A stretch of 33,808 bases of DNA from Oscillospiraceae bacterium (GTDB lineage: Bacteria; Bacillota; Clostridia; Oscillospirales; Ruminococcaceae). Within the stretch, counting starts at the first letter, position 1. The number at the start of each line of letters is the position of its first letter. Where the stretch lies: contig JAEEXH010000026.1 in NCBI GenBank assembly GCA_016291435.1, positions 1 to 33,808 of the forward strand, given 5' to 3'. The notes beneath the pieces are model-generated. The model had not been told where the DNA came from. It ran no database searches and worked only from the letters and a program-made list of their open reading frames with translations. Positions 1 through 8,134 of this stretch are shown here, piece by piece. A program made the translations under genes and the position numbers.

Positions 1-34
1 GGGGATCAGGAAAGCGGGGGCTCGGGGGCGAAAA

Positions 35-87
35 CCTAAGGGGGAAGGGGGTTGTGAGTGGAGCGAATCTCCCCCTTTCCCCTTGGG
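35..87. repeat. Long imperfect G-tract/C-tract hairpin
   Basis: Bases 35-51 and 71-87 are nearly perfect reverse complements (15 of 17 positions), forming a G-rich/C-rich stem around a 19-nt loop. No T-run follows on either strand, so a classical terminator is doubtful. It lies at the window edge and could belong to the 3' end of a gene outside the window or to the repetitive intergenic material that continues to base 264. Confidence 0.5.
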
Positions 88-175
88 TTGTCACCCCCGC
101 TTCGTGAAAAACTGGCAGTGACGGCGCTGTTCGCGCCTGTTGCAGTCAGTGTTCTGTCAGCGGTGCCGGTGCATT

Positions 176-264
176 CAAAAGCTGCGAGCAGCAGCGTCAT
201 ACTAAGCTGCTGAGCACTCTCTGTCAGTTGCCCGGACGGCAAAACGCCTGCACGGGCTCCGTGC
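176..264 (+). repeat. Dispersed 89-bp intergenic repeat, copy A
   Basis: This 89-bp stretch matches 12744-12832 with the same length and identical borders. The first 30 bases agree at about 25 positions and the last 24 (ending GGGCTCCGTGC versus GGGCTCCGCGC) at all but two or three; the middle has drifted. It lies in the leader region of the copper ATPase gene. Neither copy has a convincing ORF. The conserved ends and variable middle suggest a small mobile or structured repeat family. Confidence 0.6.
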
Positions 265-308
265 AAATAATGATTTACTGCGCTATCAGTTCAGAAAGGA
301 GAATCCGA

Positions 309-2837
309 TTGATCCAATACAATGTCACCGGGATGAGCTGCGCCGCATGCAGCGCGCGCGTTGAAAAGGCGGTCTCCGCCGTGGAGGGCGTGACGGCCTG
401 CTCTGTCAGCCTGCTGACAAACTCAATGGGCGTCGAGGGCAGCGCATCCCCGGAAGCGGTCATCGCCGCTGTCACCGATGCCGGATACGGCGCTGCGCTC
501 AAAGATGCTGCCGCTGCCGCTGCCGCATCCCCCGCCCCCGATGCAGACGCCCTCGCAGACCGCGAAACGCCCGCGCTCCGGCGAAGGCTCATCGCGTCCG
601 TCCTGCTGCTTCTGCCGCTCATGTATCTCTCGATGGGGCACATGATGTTCGACGCCCCGCTCCCTGCATTTTTCGGGGGCAATCACATCGCCATGGGGCT
701 CGCGCAGCTTCTGCTTGCCGCCGCCGTCATGGTCATCAATCAGAAATTCTTTGTCAGCGGCTTTCGCGGCGTTCTGCACCGCGCTCCGAATATGGACACA
801 CTCGTCGCGATGGGCTCGGGCGTGTCATTTCTCTGGAGCGTCTATGTACTCTTTCACATGACACGCGCCGCCGCAGACGGCGATACAGCCGCAGTCGAAG
901 CCGACATGATGCGCTTCTATTTTGAATCCGCTGCGATGATCGTCACGCTCATCACCGTCGGCAAGCTACTGGAATCCCGCGCAAAGGGAAGAACAACCAC
1001 CGCGCTCAAAGAGCTCATGCAGCTCTCGCCGAAGACCGCCTGTGTCGAGCGGAACGGCAAAGAACTGACGATCCCCGCTGAACAGGTCATGCAGGGCGAT
1101 ATATTCCTCGTGCGCCCGGGCGAGAGCATCCCTGTGGACGGTACGGTGCTGGAGGGTGAGAGCGCCGTCAATGAAGCTGTGCTGACGGGTGAGAGCATCC
1201 CCGCAGACAAGACAGCGGGCGACCCTGTTTCCGCTGCGACAATCAATCAGTCGGGCTTCCTGCGCTGCCGTGCGACCCGCGTCGGCAGCGACACTGCCCT
1301 CTCACAGATCATCCGCATGGTCGAGGAGGCCTCAGCGACCAAGGCGCCCATCGCAAAGCTCGCCGACCGCGTCTCCGGCATTTTCGTGCCCGCAGTCATC
1401 GGCATCGCGCTGCTGACGTTCGTGATCTGGCTGCTCGCCGGGCAGACCGCAGGCTATGCGCTTGCCCGTGCCATCGCCGTGCTTGTCATAAGCTGCCCCT
1501 GCGCACTCGGTCTCGCAACGCCGGTTTCCGTGATGGTCGGCTCGGGTCTCGGTGCGAAAAACGGAATCCTGTTCAAGACGGCGGCTTCACTGGAGGAAGC
1601 CGGCAAGGTGCAGATCGCGGCGCTCGACAAGACCGGCACGATCACAAGCGGTGAACCCGCTGTCACGGACATTCTGCCGATCGGCTGCGAGGAGAACGCC
1701 CTGCTTCGTGCAGCGCTCTCGCTTGAACAAAAAAGCGAGCATCCGCTTGCAAAGGCAATTCTCAGCTATGCGTCGGAAAAGCACATCACCGCAGAGCCTG
1801 TCACGGATTTCGCCGCGCTCGCAGGCAACGGTCTCACCGGCAAAGCTGCCGGCAAAACGCTGACCGGCGGCAGCCTGCGGTTTCTGCGTTCCCGTACAGA
1901 GATCAGCGCTGAGACCGAGCAGACCGCTGACCGTCTTGCGCAGGAAGGCAAGACACCGCTTTTCTTCGCGGAAGACGGAAAGCTGCTCGGCATCATCGCT
2001 GTCGCAGACCGCATCAAGCCCGATTCCGCGGAAGCCATCCGGCAGATGCAGAATATGGGTATCCGCGTGGTCATGCTCACCGGTGACAACGAACGCACAG
2101 CAAATGCCGTCGGCAAAGAAGCGGGTGTTGACCGCGTGATCGCAGGTGTCCTCCCGGACGGCAAGGATGCGGTCATACGTGAATTACAGAAGGAGGGCAA
2201 GGTCGTAATGATCGGCGACGGCATCAATGACGCGCCCGCCCTCACCCGCGCAGACATCGGCATTGCGATCGGCGCGGGCACAGATGTGGCGATCGACGCG
2301 GCAGATGTCGTTCTCATGAAGAGCACGCTCTCTGACGCCGCAGCAGCGATCCGTCTGAGCCGTGCAACCCTCCGCAGCATCAAGCAAAACCTTTTCTGGG
2401 CGTTCATCTACAACAGCATCGGCATCCCGCTCGCGGCAGGCGCATTTGCCGCATGGCTCGGCTGGGAGCTGCATCCGATGTTCGGCGCCGCTGCGATGAG
2501 CCTTTCGAGCTTCTGTGTTGTGACAAATGCACTCCGGCTGAATTTCGTCAATATCCACGACCCGAGGCATGACAAGGCAGTCAGACCCGCGTCAGCAAAA
2601 CCCCTCGTAACCGCTGAAGCACCCGCAGAGCTGACCGAAACGCTGCATATCAGCGGGATGATGTGTGAACACTGCGAAGCGCATGTGCGTGCCTGCTGTG
2701 AGGCGCTCGCAGAGGTTGATTCTGCGGATGTGAGCCATGAGCAGGGTACAGCAGTGCTTCATCTGAATGCCCCGCTCACGCACCGTGCGGAGCTCATTCA
2801 GGCGATCACAGATGAAGGCTATGAAGTCACTGAATAA
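309..2837 (+). CDS. copA: Copper-type P1B ATPase with N- and C-terminal HMA domains
   Basis: This is a heavy-metal-transporting P1B-type ATPase, most likely exporting Cu(I) across the cytoplasmic membrane at the cost of ATP. The start is taken as the TTG at 309 because AAAGGAG (295-301) sits 7 nt upstream; an upstream in-frame TTG at 228 lacks a ribosome site. The 842-aa product has an N-terminal HMA domain with GMSCAAC (residues 8-14), membrane segments, the transmembrane CPC metal site (396-398), the phosphorylated Asp440 in DKTGT, an SEHP motif, and GDGIND (636-641). A second HMA domain with GMMCEHC (783-789) is fused to the C terminus, like a tethered CopZ chaperone. The CPC motif and HMA cysteines favour copper/silver; the exact metal is inferred. 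No CsoR or CopY gene is adjacent. Confidence 0.93.
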   Translation: MIQYNVTGMSCAACSARVEKAVSAVEGVTACSVSLLTNSMGVEGSASPEAVIAAVTDAGYGAALKDAAAAAAASPAPDADALADRETPALRRRLIASVLLLLPLMYLSMGHMMFDAPLPAFFGGNHIAMGLAQLLLAAAVMVINQKFFVSGFRGVLHRAPNMDTLVAMGSGVSFLWSVYVLFHMTRAAADGDTAAVEADMMRFYFESAAMIVTLITVGKLLESRAKGRTTTALKELMQLSPKTACVERNGKELTIPAEQVMQGDIFLVRPGESIPVDGTVLEGESAVNEAVLTGESIPADKTAGDPVSAATINQSGFLRCRATRVGSDTALSQIIRMVEEASATKAPIAKLADRVSGIFVPAVIGIALLTFVIWLLAGQTAGYALARAIAVLVISCPCALGLATPVSVMVGSGLGAKNGILFKTAASLEEAGKVQIAALDKTGTITSGEPAVTDILPIGCEENALLRAALSLEQKSEHPLAKAILSYASEKHITAEPVTDFAALAGNGLTGKAAGKTLTGGSLRFLRSRTEISAETEQTADRLAQEGKTPLFFAEDGKLLGIIAVADRIKPDSAEAIRQMQNMGIRVVMLTGDNERTANAVGKEAGVDRVIAGVLPDGKDAVIRELQKEGKVVMIGDGINDAPALTRADIGIAIGAGTDVAIDAADVVLMKSTLSDAAAAIRLSRATLRSIKQNLFWAFIYNSIGIPLAAGAFAAWLGWELHPMFGAAAMSLSSFCVVTNALRLNFVNIHDPRHDKAVRPASAKPLVTAEAPAELTETLHISGMMCEHCEAHVRACCEALAEVDSADVSHEQGTAVLHLNAPLTHRAELIQAITDEGYEVTE

Positions 2838-2845
2838 ACAGCAAT

Positions 2846-2874
2846 CCCCCGATACCGCAAATCGGGGGGTTCTC
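2846..2874 (+). terminator. Terminator after copA
   Basis: CCCCCGAT (2846-2853) pairs with ATCGGGGG (2861-2868) around a 7-nt loop, followed by a T-rich TTCTCTT. It begins 9 nt after the copA stop. Confidence 0.75.
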
Positions 2875-2877
2875 TTA

Positions 2878-2919
2878 CACATAAAAAATCGCACAGCACC
2901 AAACGGTACTGTGCGATTT
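2878..2919 (-). terminator. Terminator of the sugar ABC operon
   Basis: An 11-bp stem (AAATCGCACAG at 2885-2895 with its complement at 2909-2919) lies 12 nt past the stop of the last permease gene. Read on the minus strand it is followed by a run of T, the classical intrinsic terminator layout. Confidence 0.8.
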
Positions 2920-2930
2920 CGTTTTGCCGA

Positions 2931-3812
2931 TTACTCCTTGACACCGCCGGCAGCGACACCGCCGATGATGAACTTGGAGAGGAAGATGTAGATGAGTGCA
3001 ACCGGGACGATGGAGATGAAGACCGCGAGTGCGTTTGCACCGTAGTCCGCATTGTTTCTCGTCATGAGAACATACTGAACCATCATCGGCATTGTCATCT
3101 GGTTGTTGTTGCCCGAGATCAGAACCAGAGACTGCGTATAGTAATCATTCCACTTCTGGATGAATGCGAAAATAGCCTGAACAGCGAATGCCGGCTTCAT
3201 CATCGGGATCGAGATGGTGATGAAGGTGCGGAACTCGTTGGAACCGTCGATTCGTGCAGCCTCGATGATATCGAGCGGGAACGATGACAGCATGTATTGT
3301 CGCATGAAGAATACAATCGCAGGCGCCGCAATGGACGGAATGATCAGCGGGATGTAGGAGTCGGTCAGATTCATGTTCGTCAGCATTCTCATGAAGCCGA
3401 CGGAGGTAACCTGCGTCGGAACCATCATGACTGCGAGGATGAACACAAACATCGGTCCCTTCAGCTTGAAGTCATAGACCACGAGGCCGTATGCCGTCAT
3501 GCCGGAGAAGAAAACGGTCAGACCCGCGCAGGAGAGCGCGATGATCAGAGAGTTGCGCACACCGATGAGACCGTGATACTTCGTATACGCTTTGCCGAGC
3601 TTCTGGAAGTTTGCAATCATGTTGTTGCTCGGGACAAGCGAGAAGCCGAGGACCGCCTCAGAGGAAGTTCTGGTCGCCTGCACGAACAGCAGATAGATCG
3701 GGACAAGGCAGATCAGCGTCAGAATAATCAGAACGATGTAAACCAGAATGGACTTCAGAAGGAGCTTACCCTGGTAACCGCCTTTGTCGGTATCATAAGT
3801 TACCTTGCTCAT
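2931..3812 (-). CDS. CUT1 sugar ABC transporter permease (MalG/LacG-like)
   Basis: This inner-membrane permease of a carbohydrate ABC importer forms a heterodimeric channel with the preceding gene product. The 293-aa protein has about six membrane helices (the first near residues 20-44) and the cytoplasmic EAA loop EAARIDG (184-190) that contacts the ATPase subunit. Its start overlaps the stop of the upstream permease by 4 nt (ATGA type), so translation is probably coupled. No ATP-binding subunit is encoded nearby; Firmicutes CUT1 systems commonly use a shared MsmX/UgpC-type ATPase, so that is inferred here. The sugar is not evident from the sequence. Confidence 0.93.
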   Translation of the reverse strand: MSKVTYDTDKGGYQGKLLLKSILVYIVLIILTLICLVPIYLLFVQATRTSSEAVLGFSLVPSNNMIANFQKLGKAYTKYHGLIGVRNSLIIALSCAGLTVFFSGMTAYGLVVYDFKLKGPMFVFILAVMMVPTQVTSVGFMRMLTNMNLTDSYIPLIIPSIAAPAIVFFMRQYMLSSFPLDIIEAARIDGSNEFRTFITISIPMMKPAFAVQAIFAFIQKWNDYYTQSLVLISGNNNQMTMPMMVQYVLMTRNNADYGANALAVFISIVPVALIYIFLSKFIIGGVAAGGVKE

Positions 3813-4822
3813 ATGCTGAATCCGCCTCCCTTCGCCTTGCGTTTTGCATCCTTGATCATCTGCTTGCGCTTTCTGTTCTTCTCGATTGCATCCTTATCGC
3901 GCTGGACATAGAAGACCAGAGCGCCGAGGATCGCAGTCACGATGAACAGGAGCACAGATGCAGCCGCCGAAATACCGTACAGTCTCGATGCCTCAGTACC
4001 GGCATGGAACTTGTTATAGATAAAGATTGCGACGGTTTCAAGGTTTGTGAGCTGTCTGGTGCTGTTATCGGTCAGCATGTACGGAATATCGAACATCTGG
4101 AGACCGCCGATCATAGAGGTCAGCAGCGTGTAGACCATGATCGTCTTCAGCAGCGGCAGCGTGATCCGCCAGAAGGTCTGGCTGGAGCTTGCGCCGTCGA
4201 TTTCAGCAGCTTCAAAGAGGGACTCGTTGATGCCCTGGATACCGGACATCAGCATGATCATCGTATTACCGAACCACATCCAGACCTGGATGAACATAAC
4301 CACGCATTTCGCCGGCATATCGGAGCCGGTCTGGAGCCACTTGATGCTGTTGTCGAACAGGACGTTCGCGACGGAATACTTGGAAGCGCCGACGAGCGTC
4401 ATGAACAGACCTGCAACGGAAGCAGCGGTGATGATGTTCGGCATATACATGACGACCTTGAAGAAGCCCTTGCCGGGCATTTTAATGCGCATATCTGTGA
4501 ACCACACTGCAAGCAGGAGCGAGAGTGCGAGCTGCGGAATGAAGTTTCCGACCCAGATAATAATCGTCGATTTGAAATCGCGGATAAAGTCCGTATGGTT
4601 CTTCGTCGTGCCGAACAGGATCTCCTGGAAGTTTGCGAGACCGACAAAATCGCCGTTCGATGCACCGGCTACGGTACCGTTACCGTGAACAGAAAGCGAG
4701 AATGTCGTCAGGAGCGGGTACAGCATGAAGATGAAGTATACGATAAAGAACGGTGCTACAAAGATGTATCCGTACTTCGCATAACTGACGGATTTGATCC
4801 GACTTTGTGCAGAGGTAGCCAT
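3809..4822 (-). CDS. CUT1 sugar ABC transporter permease (MalF/UgpA-like)
   Basis: This is the first of two permease subunits of the sugar importer. The 337-aa protein has a short basic N terminus, about six membrane helices beginning near residue 17, and the EAA loop EAAEIDG (204-210). It follows the binding-protein gene after 150 nt containing a strong hairpin (4873-4913) and overlaps the next permease gene by 4 nt. The C-terminal tail is lysine/arginine-rich. Family identity is secure; substrate is unknown. Confidence 0.93.
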   Translation of the reverse strand: MATSAQSRIKSVSYAKYGYIFVAPFFIVYFIFMLYPLLTTFSLSVHGNGTVAGASNGDFVGLANFQEILFGTTKNHTDFIRDFKSTIIIWVGNFIPQLALSLLLAVWFTDMRIKMPGKGFFKVVMYMPNIITAASVAGLFMTLVGASKYSVANVLFDNSIKWLQTGSDMPAKCVVMFIQVWMWFGNTMIMLMSGIQGINESLFEAAEIDGASSSQTFWRITLPLLKTIMVYTLLTSMIGGLQMFDIPYMLTDNSTRQLTNLETVAIFIYNKFHAGTEASRLYGISAAASVLLFIVTAILGALVFYVQRDKDAIEKNRKRKQMIKDAKRKAKGGGFSI

Positions 4823-4872
4823 TCAGCACACCCTTTCAAGAAGAAATTAGTGAAAATCACAACTCAAAATGA

Positions 4873-4913
4873 GAATATAAACCTATTGGGGCAAGCCCAA
4901 TAGGTTTATATTC
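4873..4913 (-). other. Intercistronic 18-bp perfect hairpin
   Basis: Bases 4873-4890 and 4896-4913 are perfect complements around a 5-nt loop. The hairpin sits between the binding-protein and first permease genes. Only a weak TCATTTT follows on the minus strand, so it more likely acts as a partial terminator or 3' stability element that keeps binding-protein mRNA in excess, as seen at other binding-protein/permease junctions. Confidence 0.75.
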
Positions 4914-4972
4914 GGTTATCTTGTTTATTTGCCGTTTATCCCTTGCGGGATTTGCGGAAATGGTGCGTCGAA

Positions 4973-6433
4973 TTACTCGACAGTGATGTTCGGAAGGTCA
5001 GCCTGGACAGCAGCCTTGAAGCCGGTGATAGCCTCATCGGTGGTTGCGTAGGTGCCCGCAACATAGTCGCCGACTGCATCGTTGAACTTACCCTTGATGA
5101 CGGAGTCATACTGGGTGACGAAGCTCATGTCGATCTTATCAGCCTGGTTGAACAGGACAGCGAACTGATCCTGGCCGCCGAGGTATGCGTTCTTGTTGGA
5201 GCCCTCGTCGATGATTGCCTTCATGGTGTCCTTGTTGTTCACGAACTCAGAAGCATACAGAGCATACTTCTTCATGGTGTCAGCATTGACAGTGAAGAAC
5301 TCAACGAAGTCATGTGCAGACTTCTTGGTGTTGCACTTGGTGGACAGAGCAAGCCATGTGCCGCCCCATGCCCAGCCTTCCGGACCTTCAGTGATGTTGA
5401 ACTTACCGCCGGTAGGACCATCGGTAACCCACTCAGTTGCGTCATCCGGAGTCTCGGAGTTGCCCTCCATGCCGCTCAGGGTGCCGTTCTTACCGAAGCA
5501 CCATGTGCAGAGGAATGCACCCATGGTGGAATCATCCTGCATGATTGCGTTCCAACCGCCGGACCACTGTGCCTCCTGGGTCACGTAGCCTTTGTCATAG
5601 TACTCCTTTGCGCGCTCGAGGTACTTGGTGCAGTAGTCATCAACAACGAGCTTGTCGTCCTTGACCCATGCTGCGCCCTTGTTGTACTGAGCGACCTGCC
5701 ACATACCGCCGAGGGTATCAGCCATAGCGATCTTGTGACCGTCATCCTGCAGCTTCTTAGCAGTTGCAGTGAAGGTATCCCAGTCCTTAACGAACTCCTG
5801 CATCTCAGCCGGGGTCTTTGCACCGAGGTACTCCTCAGCGAGGTCGGTTCTGTAAACATAGCCGCCCGGAGTTGCCTGCCAAGAGGAACCCTTGATGTTG
5901 CCCTTGGAGTCAGTGCCGATTGCGGTGACGTAGCCATAACCGTGAGACAGATCTTCCTTGGTGAAACCGAGGTCGGTCAGCGGAGCGGTGTACTCGTCCT
6001 TCTCGATGTAGTCGAGGATCCAGTCTGCCTCGAGGCAGAACAGGTCGCAGTCCTCGCCGCCGTTGAAGTAGTTGACATACTGATCGCGAGCTTCCTCACC
6101 ACCGGTACCAACCTGGACCCACTTGACATTGTCTGCATTGTAGTCGCTGTTCTCCTGGAACAGAACTGCAAACATGTTCTTCAGGTCGTTGTCGGTCCAA
6201 GACAGGACGGAAAGGGTCGGATCCTCGTTGGTCAGCTCAGCAGCTGCGCTGCCTTCGCTGGACTCATCCTTGGACTCCTCTGCGCTGGACTCGTCCTTAG
6301 ACTCCTCTGCGCTGGACTCAGCCTTGCTGGAAGTATCAGCAGTGCTGGAAGAATTGCCGCCGCAAGCAACAAGTGCGGACGACGCGATCGCCAGAACAGC
6401 GACCAGTGCCAGGGACTTCTTAAGCTTGTTCAT
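4973..6433 (-). CDS. Sugar-binding lipoprotein of CUT1 ABC importer
   Basis: This extracellular solute-binding protein delivers a carbohydrate to the two downstream permeases. The 486-aa product starts with a lysine-rich signal peptide and lipobox LVAC (21-24), so Cys24 is the predicted lipid anchor. A low-complexity Ser/Glu/Asp linker (about residues 26-65) containing a duplicated SAEESKDES tethers the binding domain away from the membrane. The ATG at 6433 is supported by GAAGGAGG 8-9 nt upstream. The rest resembles family-1 solute-binding proteins and is rich in Trp, Tyr and Asp, compatible with oligosaccharide binding. It is the first gene of the operon, with promoter 6647-6675 and a leader of about 205 nt. 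The AraC gene at 8.3-9.2 kb is a plausible but unproven regulator. Confidence 0.92.
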   Translation of the reverse strand: MNKLKKSLALVAVLAIASSALVACGGNSSSTADTSSKAESSAEESKDESSAEESKDESSEGSAAAELTNEDPTLSVLSWTDNDLKNMFAVLFQENSDYNADNVKWVQVGTGGEEARDQYVNYFNGGEDCDLFCLEADWILDYIEKDEYTAPLTDLGFTKEDLSHGYGYVTAIGTDSKGNIKGSSWQATPGGYVYRTDLAEEYLGAKTPAEMQEFVKDWDTFTATAKKLQDDGHKIAMADTLGGMWQVAQYNKGAAWVKDDKLVVDDYCTKYLERAKEYYDKGYVTQEAQWSGGWNAIMQDDSTMGAFLCTWCFGKNGTLSGMEGNSETPDDATEWVTDGPTGGKFNITEGPEGWAWGGTWLALSTKCNTKKSAHDFVEFFTVNADTMKKYALYASEFVNNKDTMKAIIDEGSNKNAYLGGQDQFAVLFNQADKIDMSFVTQYDSVIKGKFNDAVGDYVAGTYATTDEAITGFKAAVQADLPNITVE

Positions 6434-6471
6434 TGTAAGTTTCCTCCTTCATTTTGCTGCGAAGAAATTTT

Positions 6472-6539
6472 GCTGCGTCGCAGCCGGAAATTTTGCCCGC
6501 AAGCTGACGGGCGCTGAATTTCGCTGCGATTTCCGCAGC
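6472..6539 (-). promoter_or_regulatory. Structured leader with three consecutive hairpins
   Basis: Within the 5' leader of the sugar operon three small stems follow one another: GCTGCG/CGCAGC at 6523-6539, GCCCG/CGGGC at 6495-6512, and GCTGCG/CGCAGC at 6472-6484. The same six-base stem is used twice. It ends about 40 nt before the start codon. It may be a regulatory or mRNA-stabilising leader; I recognise no riboswitch family in it. Confidence 0.4.
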
Positions 6540-6646
6540 CGGGAGCGTGTATCGCTTCCTTTATGAACACAAACCGCCGATTGCGTGCATCCCGGTGTCA
6601 GGCTTCCGGTCAGTACGCGCACTTCGGTCTATGTTTTCATACTGTA

Positions 6647-6675
6647 AATATACACGAAATCCGCGCAAAAGTCAA
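6647..6675 (-). promoter_or_regulatory. Promoter of the sugar ABC operon
   Basis: On the minus strand TTGACT (6670-6675) and TATATT (6647-6652) are separated by exactly 17 bp. Inverted heptamers ACGAAAT (6654-6660) and ATTTCGT (6687-6693) straddle the -35 element and could be an operator. Transcription would start near 6640. Confidence 0.75.
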
Positions 6676-6795
6676 TCCCAATCACTATTTCGTCACTTTA
6701 TTTGTAGGAAATAACGAATTCAGGCAACTTGGTTTATATATTTTCGACAGCATGATGATTTCTTTGCACAGTTTCCGCGAAATCGGCATCAAACT

Positions 6796-6817
6796 GTTAC
6801 AATTCGGTTACAATTTG
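6796..6817. repeat. Tandem GTTACAATT direct repeat in the divergent intergenic region
   Basis: GTTACAATTCG and GTTACAATTTG are arranged head to tail with an 11-bp period (about one helical turn), about 120 bp upstream of the sugar operon promoter. A related ATTACAAAAT follows at 6826-6835. The layout suits binding of an AraC-type regulator, but this is inference. The surrounding 6434-7036 region otherwise has no supported gene. Confidence 0.35.
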
Positions 6818-6952
6818 TCTCCGAATCATTACAAAATGGCGTTTTATGTTCCCGAATCCGTTTTTTCAGCACTGCCGCGGTTTTTATTTCCCGCAGCAGC
6901 CTTATACGAGATCGTGCATTTTTCGCATATTTTTCACATTCGCAGACAGGAC

Positions 6953-6981
6953 TTGCTTTTTTCCGGGGAATGCTGTATGAT
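6953..6981 (+). promoter_or_regulatory. Probable promoter of the DUF2185-like gene
   Basis: TTGCTT (6953-6958) and TATGAT (6976-6981) are spaced by 17 bp, about 55 bp upstream of the start codon at 7037. The -35 is weak. A second possible -10, TATACT, lies near 7005. Confidence 0.5.
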
Positions 6982-7036
6982 ATAGATATGAAGTACAGCC
7001 GTCTTATACTATATAAAATGGAACGAGGTAAACGCT

Positions 7037-7360
7037 ATGGCATACTATCCTTTCTCGAAGCGCCCCGATACACTGGTGCTCACCTGCCTGCATGTGCTTG
7101 ACGGTGCCGACATCACGACCGTCTGTCACCATTTCAATGACAACGCCTGGGAGTTCATCTGCGGCTGCGAGAATCACACCGATGAGGACGCCGTGGTCAT
7201 TACGGTCGGCGAGCTCTGCGAGATGGATCCTTCGCTGCATCTGCTCTCCGATCTGCCGGTCGGTGCATGTGCGCTGCGCCCGTCGCGGCAGCACGCCTGG
7301 CAGCGCGGAAAGATCGAGGGCGAGGATTTCTACCCCGCCGCCGAAAGCCGCATGCAGTAA
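7037..7360 (+). CDS. Small DUF2185-like protein
   Basis: This 107-aa soluble protein has no signal peptide or membrane segment. The layout (W-x-F-x-x-G near WEFICG, a central acidic stretch, DPSLHLLSDLPVG, then ALRP and a late Trp) resembles DUF2185/Imm33-type proteins, whose role is mostly unknown; some act as toxin immunity proteins. The assignment is from memory of the family pattern and should be treated as tentative. A GAGGT motif lies upstream of the ATG. Its stop codon ends at 7360 and the stop of the opposing gene begins at 7361, so the two genes converge with no spacer or terminator. Confidence 0.75.
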   Translation: MAYYPFSKRPDTLVLTCLHVLDGADITTVCHHFNDNAWEFICGCENHTDEDAVVITVGELCEMDPSLHLLSDLPVGACALRPSRQHAWQRGKIEGEDFYPAAESRMQ

Positions 7361-8101
7361 TCAGCGGGCTGTGTCGTTCTCTACATATAAATAGTCCGTC
7401 AGCTCATGCACGATGTAATCGCCGGAGAGTGACTCAATGATCCAGAGCTCGTTGATCGAGAGAAAACCACCGAGCTCTTCCCGGAGACTGAGGATGGCAT
7501 CCGCCTTTTCTTCGTCGATGCCGGGGATCGTCAGCAGCTCCTCACGGGTCACATGATTCAGCTCGTAGCAACCGGGCGCCGGTGCTTCGGTTGTTTCATC
7601 AGCAGGCTCCGCGGTCTGCGGCGGCGCGGTGACAGCAGGCACCTCAGGCGGGAGCTCGCCCTCTATGTGAAACGCCTCCATGATGCGCGCCGCCAGCTCC
7701 TCGCCGATGCCTTCGATCTCCGTAAGCTGACTGCGCCGTATAAAGCCGCCGATTGCAGTGCGGTAACCGACAATGCGCTCCGCCAATACAGAACCGATGC
7801 CGGACACACGCATCAGCGCCGCAGGATCTGCGGTGTTGAGGTCTGTGTCCGGCATTGTTGTTATGATCCCGGTTGTAGTTTCTGCGAGGAAAGATTCCTG
7901 TGTGCGGGAGACAGTCACTGCCTCGCGGAGCACGGTGCCCGCAGTTGTCCCAGCGGAAGTCATCTCCGGCTCAGCGGCGACCTGCACGCGCTCCGTACGC
8001 AGGTCGTCCTTCGGCTGTGTCACGAAAAAGGTCACAAGTGCCAGAACGGCTGTGAGAATCACGCCGCCGATCACGAATATCCGCCAGAACTGATCCGTCA
8101 T
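7361..8101 (-). CDS. Membrane-anchored double helix-hairpin-helix (ComEA-like) protein
   Basis: The 246-aa product has one N-terminal membrane helix (about 7-28), a Thr/Ala/Glu-rich extracytoplasmic linker, and two helix-hairpin-helix modules. The first (88-145) contains DLNTADPAALMRVSGIG and GIGEELAARI; the second (179-240) contains ELNHVTREELLTIPGI. This architecture matches ComEA-type DNA receptors, although ComEA usually has one HhH pair and often a SLBB domain, so a role in DNA uptake is only inferred. The ATG at 8101 is preferred because AAAGGA lies 12-13 nt upstream; longer in-frame reading would run into the dpaA fossil. No comEC gene is in the window. Confidence 0.85.
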   Translation of the reverse strand: MTDQFWRIFVIGGVILTAVLALVTFFVTQPKDDLRTERVQVAAEPEMTSAGTTAGTVLREAVTVSRTQESFLAETTTGIITTMPDTDLNTADPAALMRVSGIGSVLAERIVGYRTAIGGFIRRSQLTEIEGIGEELAARIMEAFHIEGELPPEVPAVTAPPQTAEPADETTEAPAPGCYELNHVTREELLTIPGIDEEKADAILSLREELGGFLSINELWIIESLSGDYIVHELTDYLYVENDTAR

Positions 8102-8134
8102 CCGAATGCACCGTCCTTTGTCTTCGCAGTCATC

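Noticed and set aside
4943..6517. 524-codon plus-strand frame opposite the sugar-binding protein
   Set aside because: The composition is an inversion of the Ser/Glu-rich binding protein gene; no start signal or domain.
6563..6985. 140-codon plus-strand frame in the intergenic region before the DUF2185-like gene
   Set aside because: It overlaps the sugar operon promoter and leader, has no ribosome site at its start, and its composition looks non-coding.
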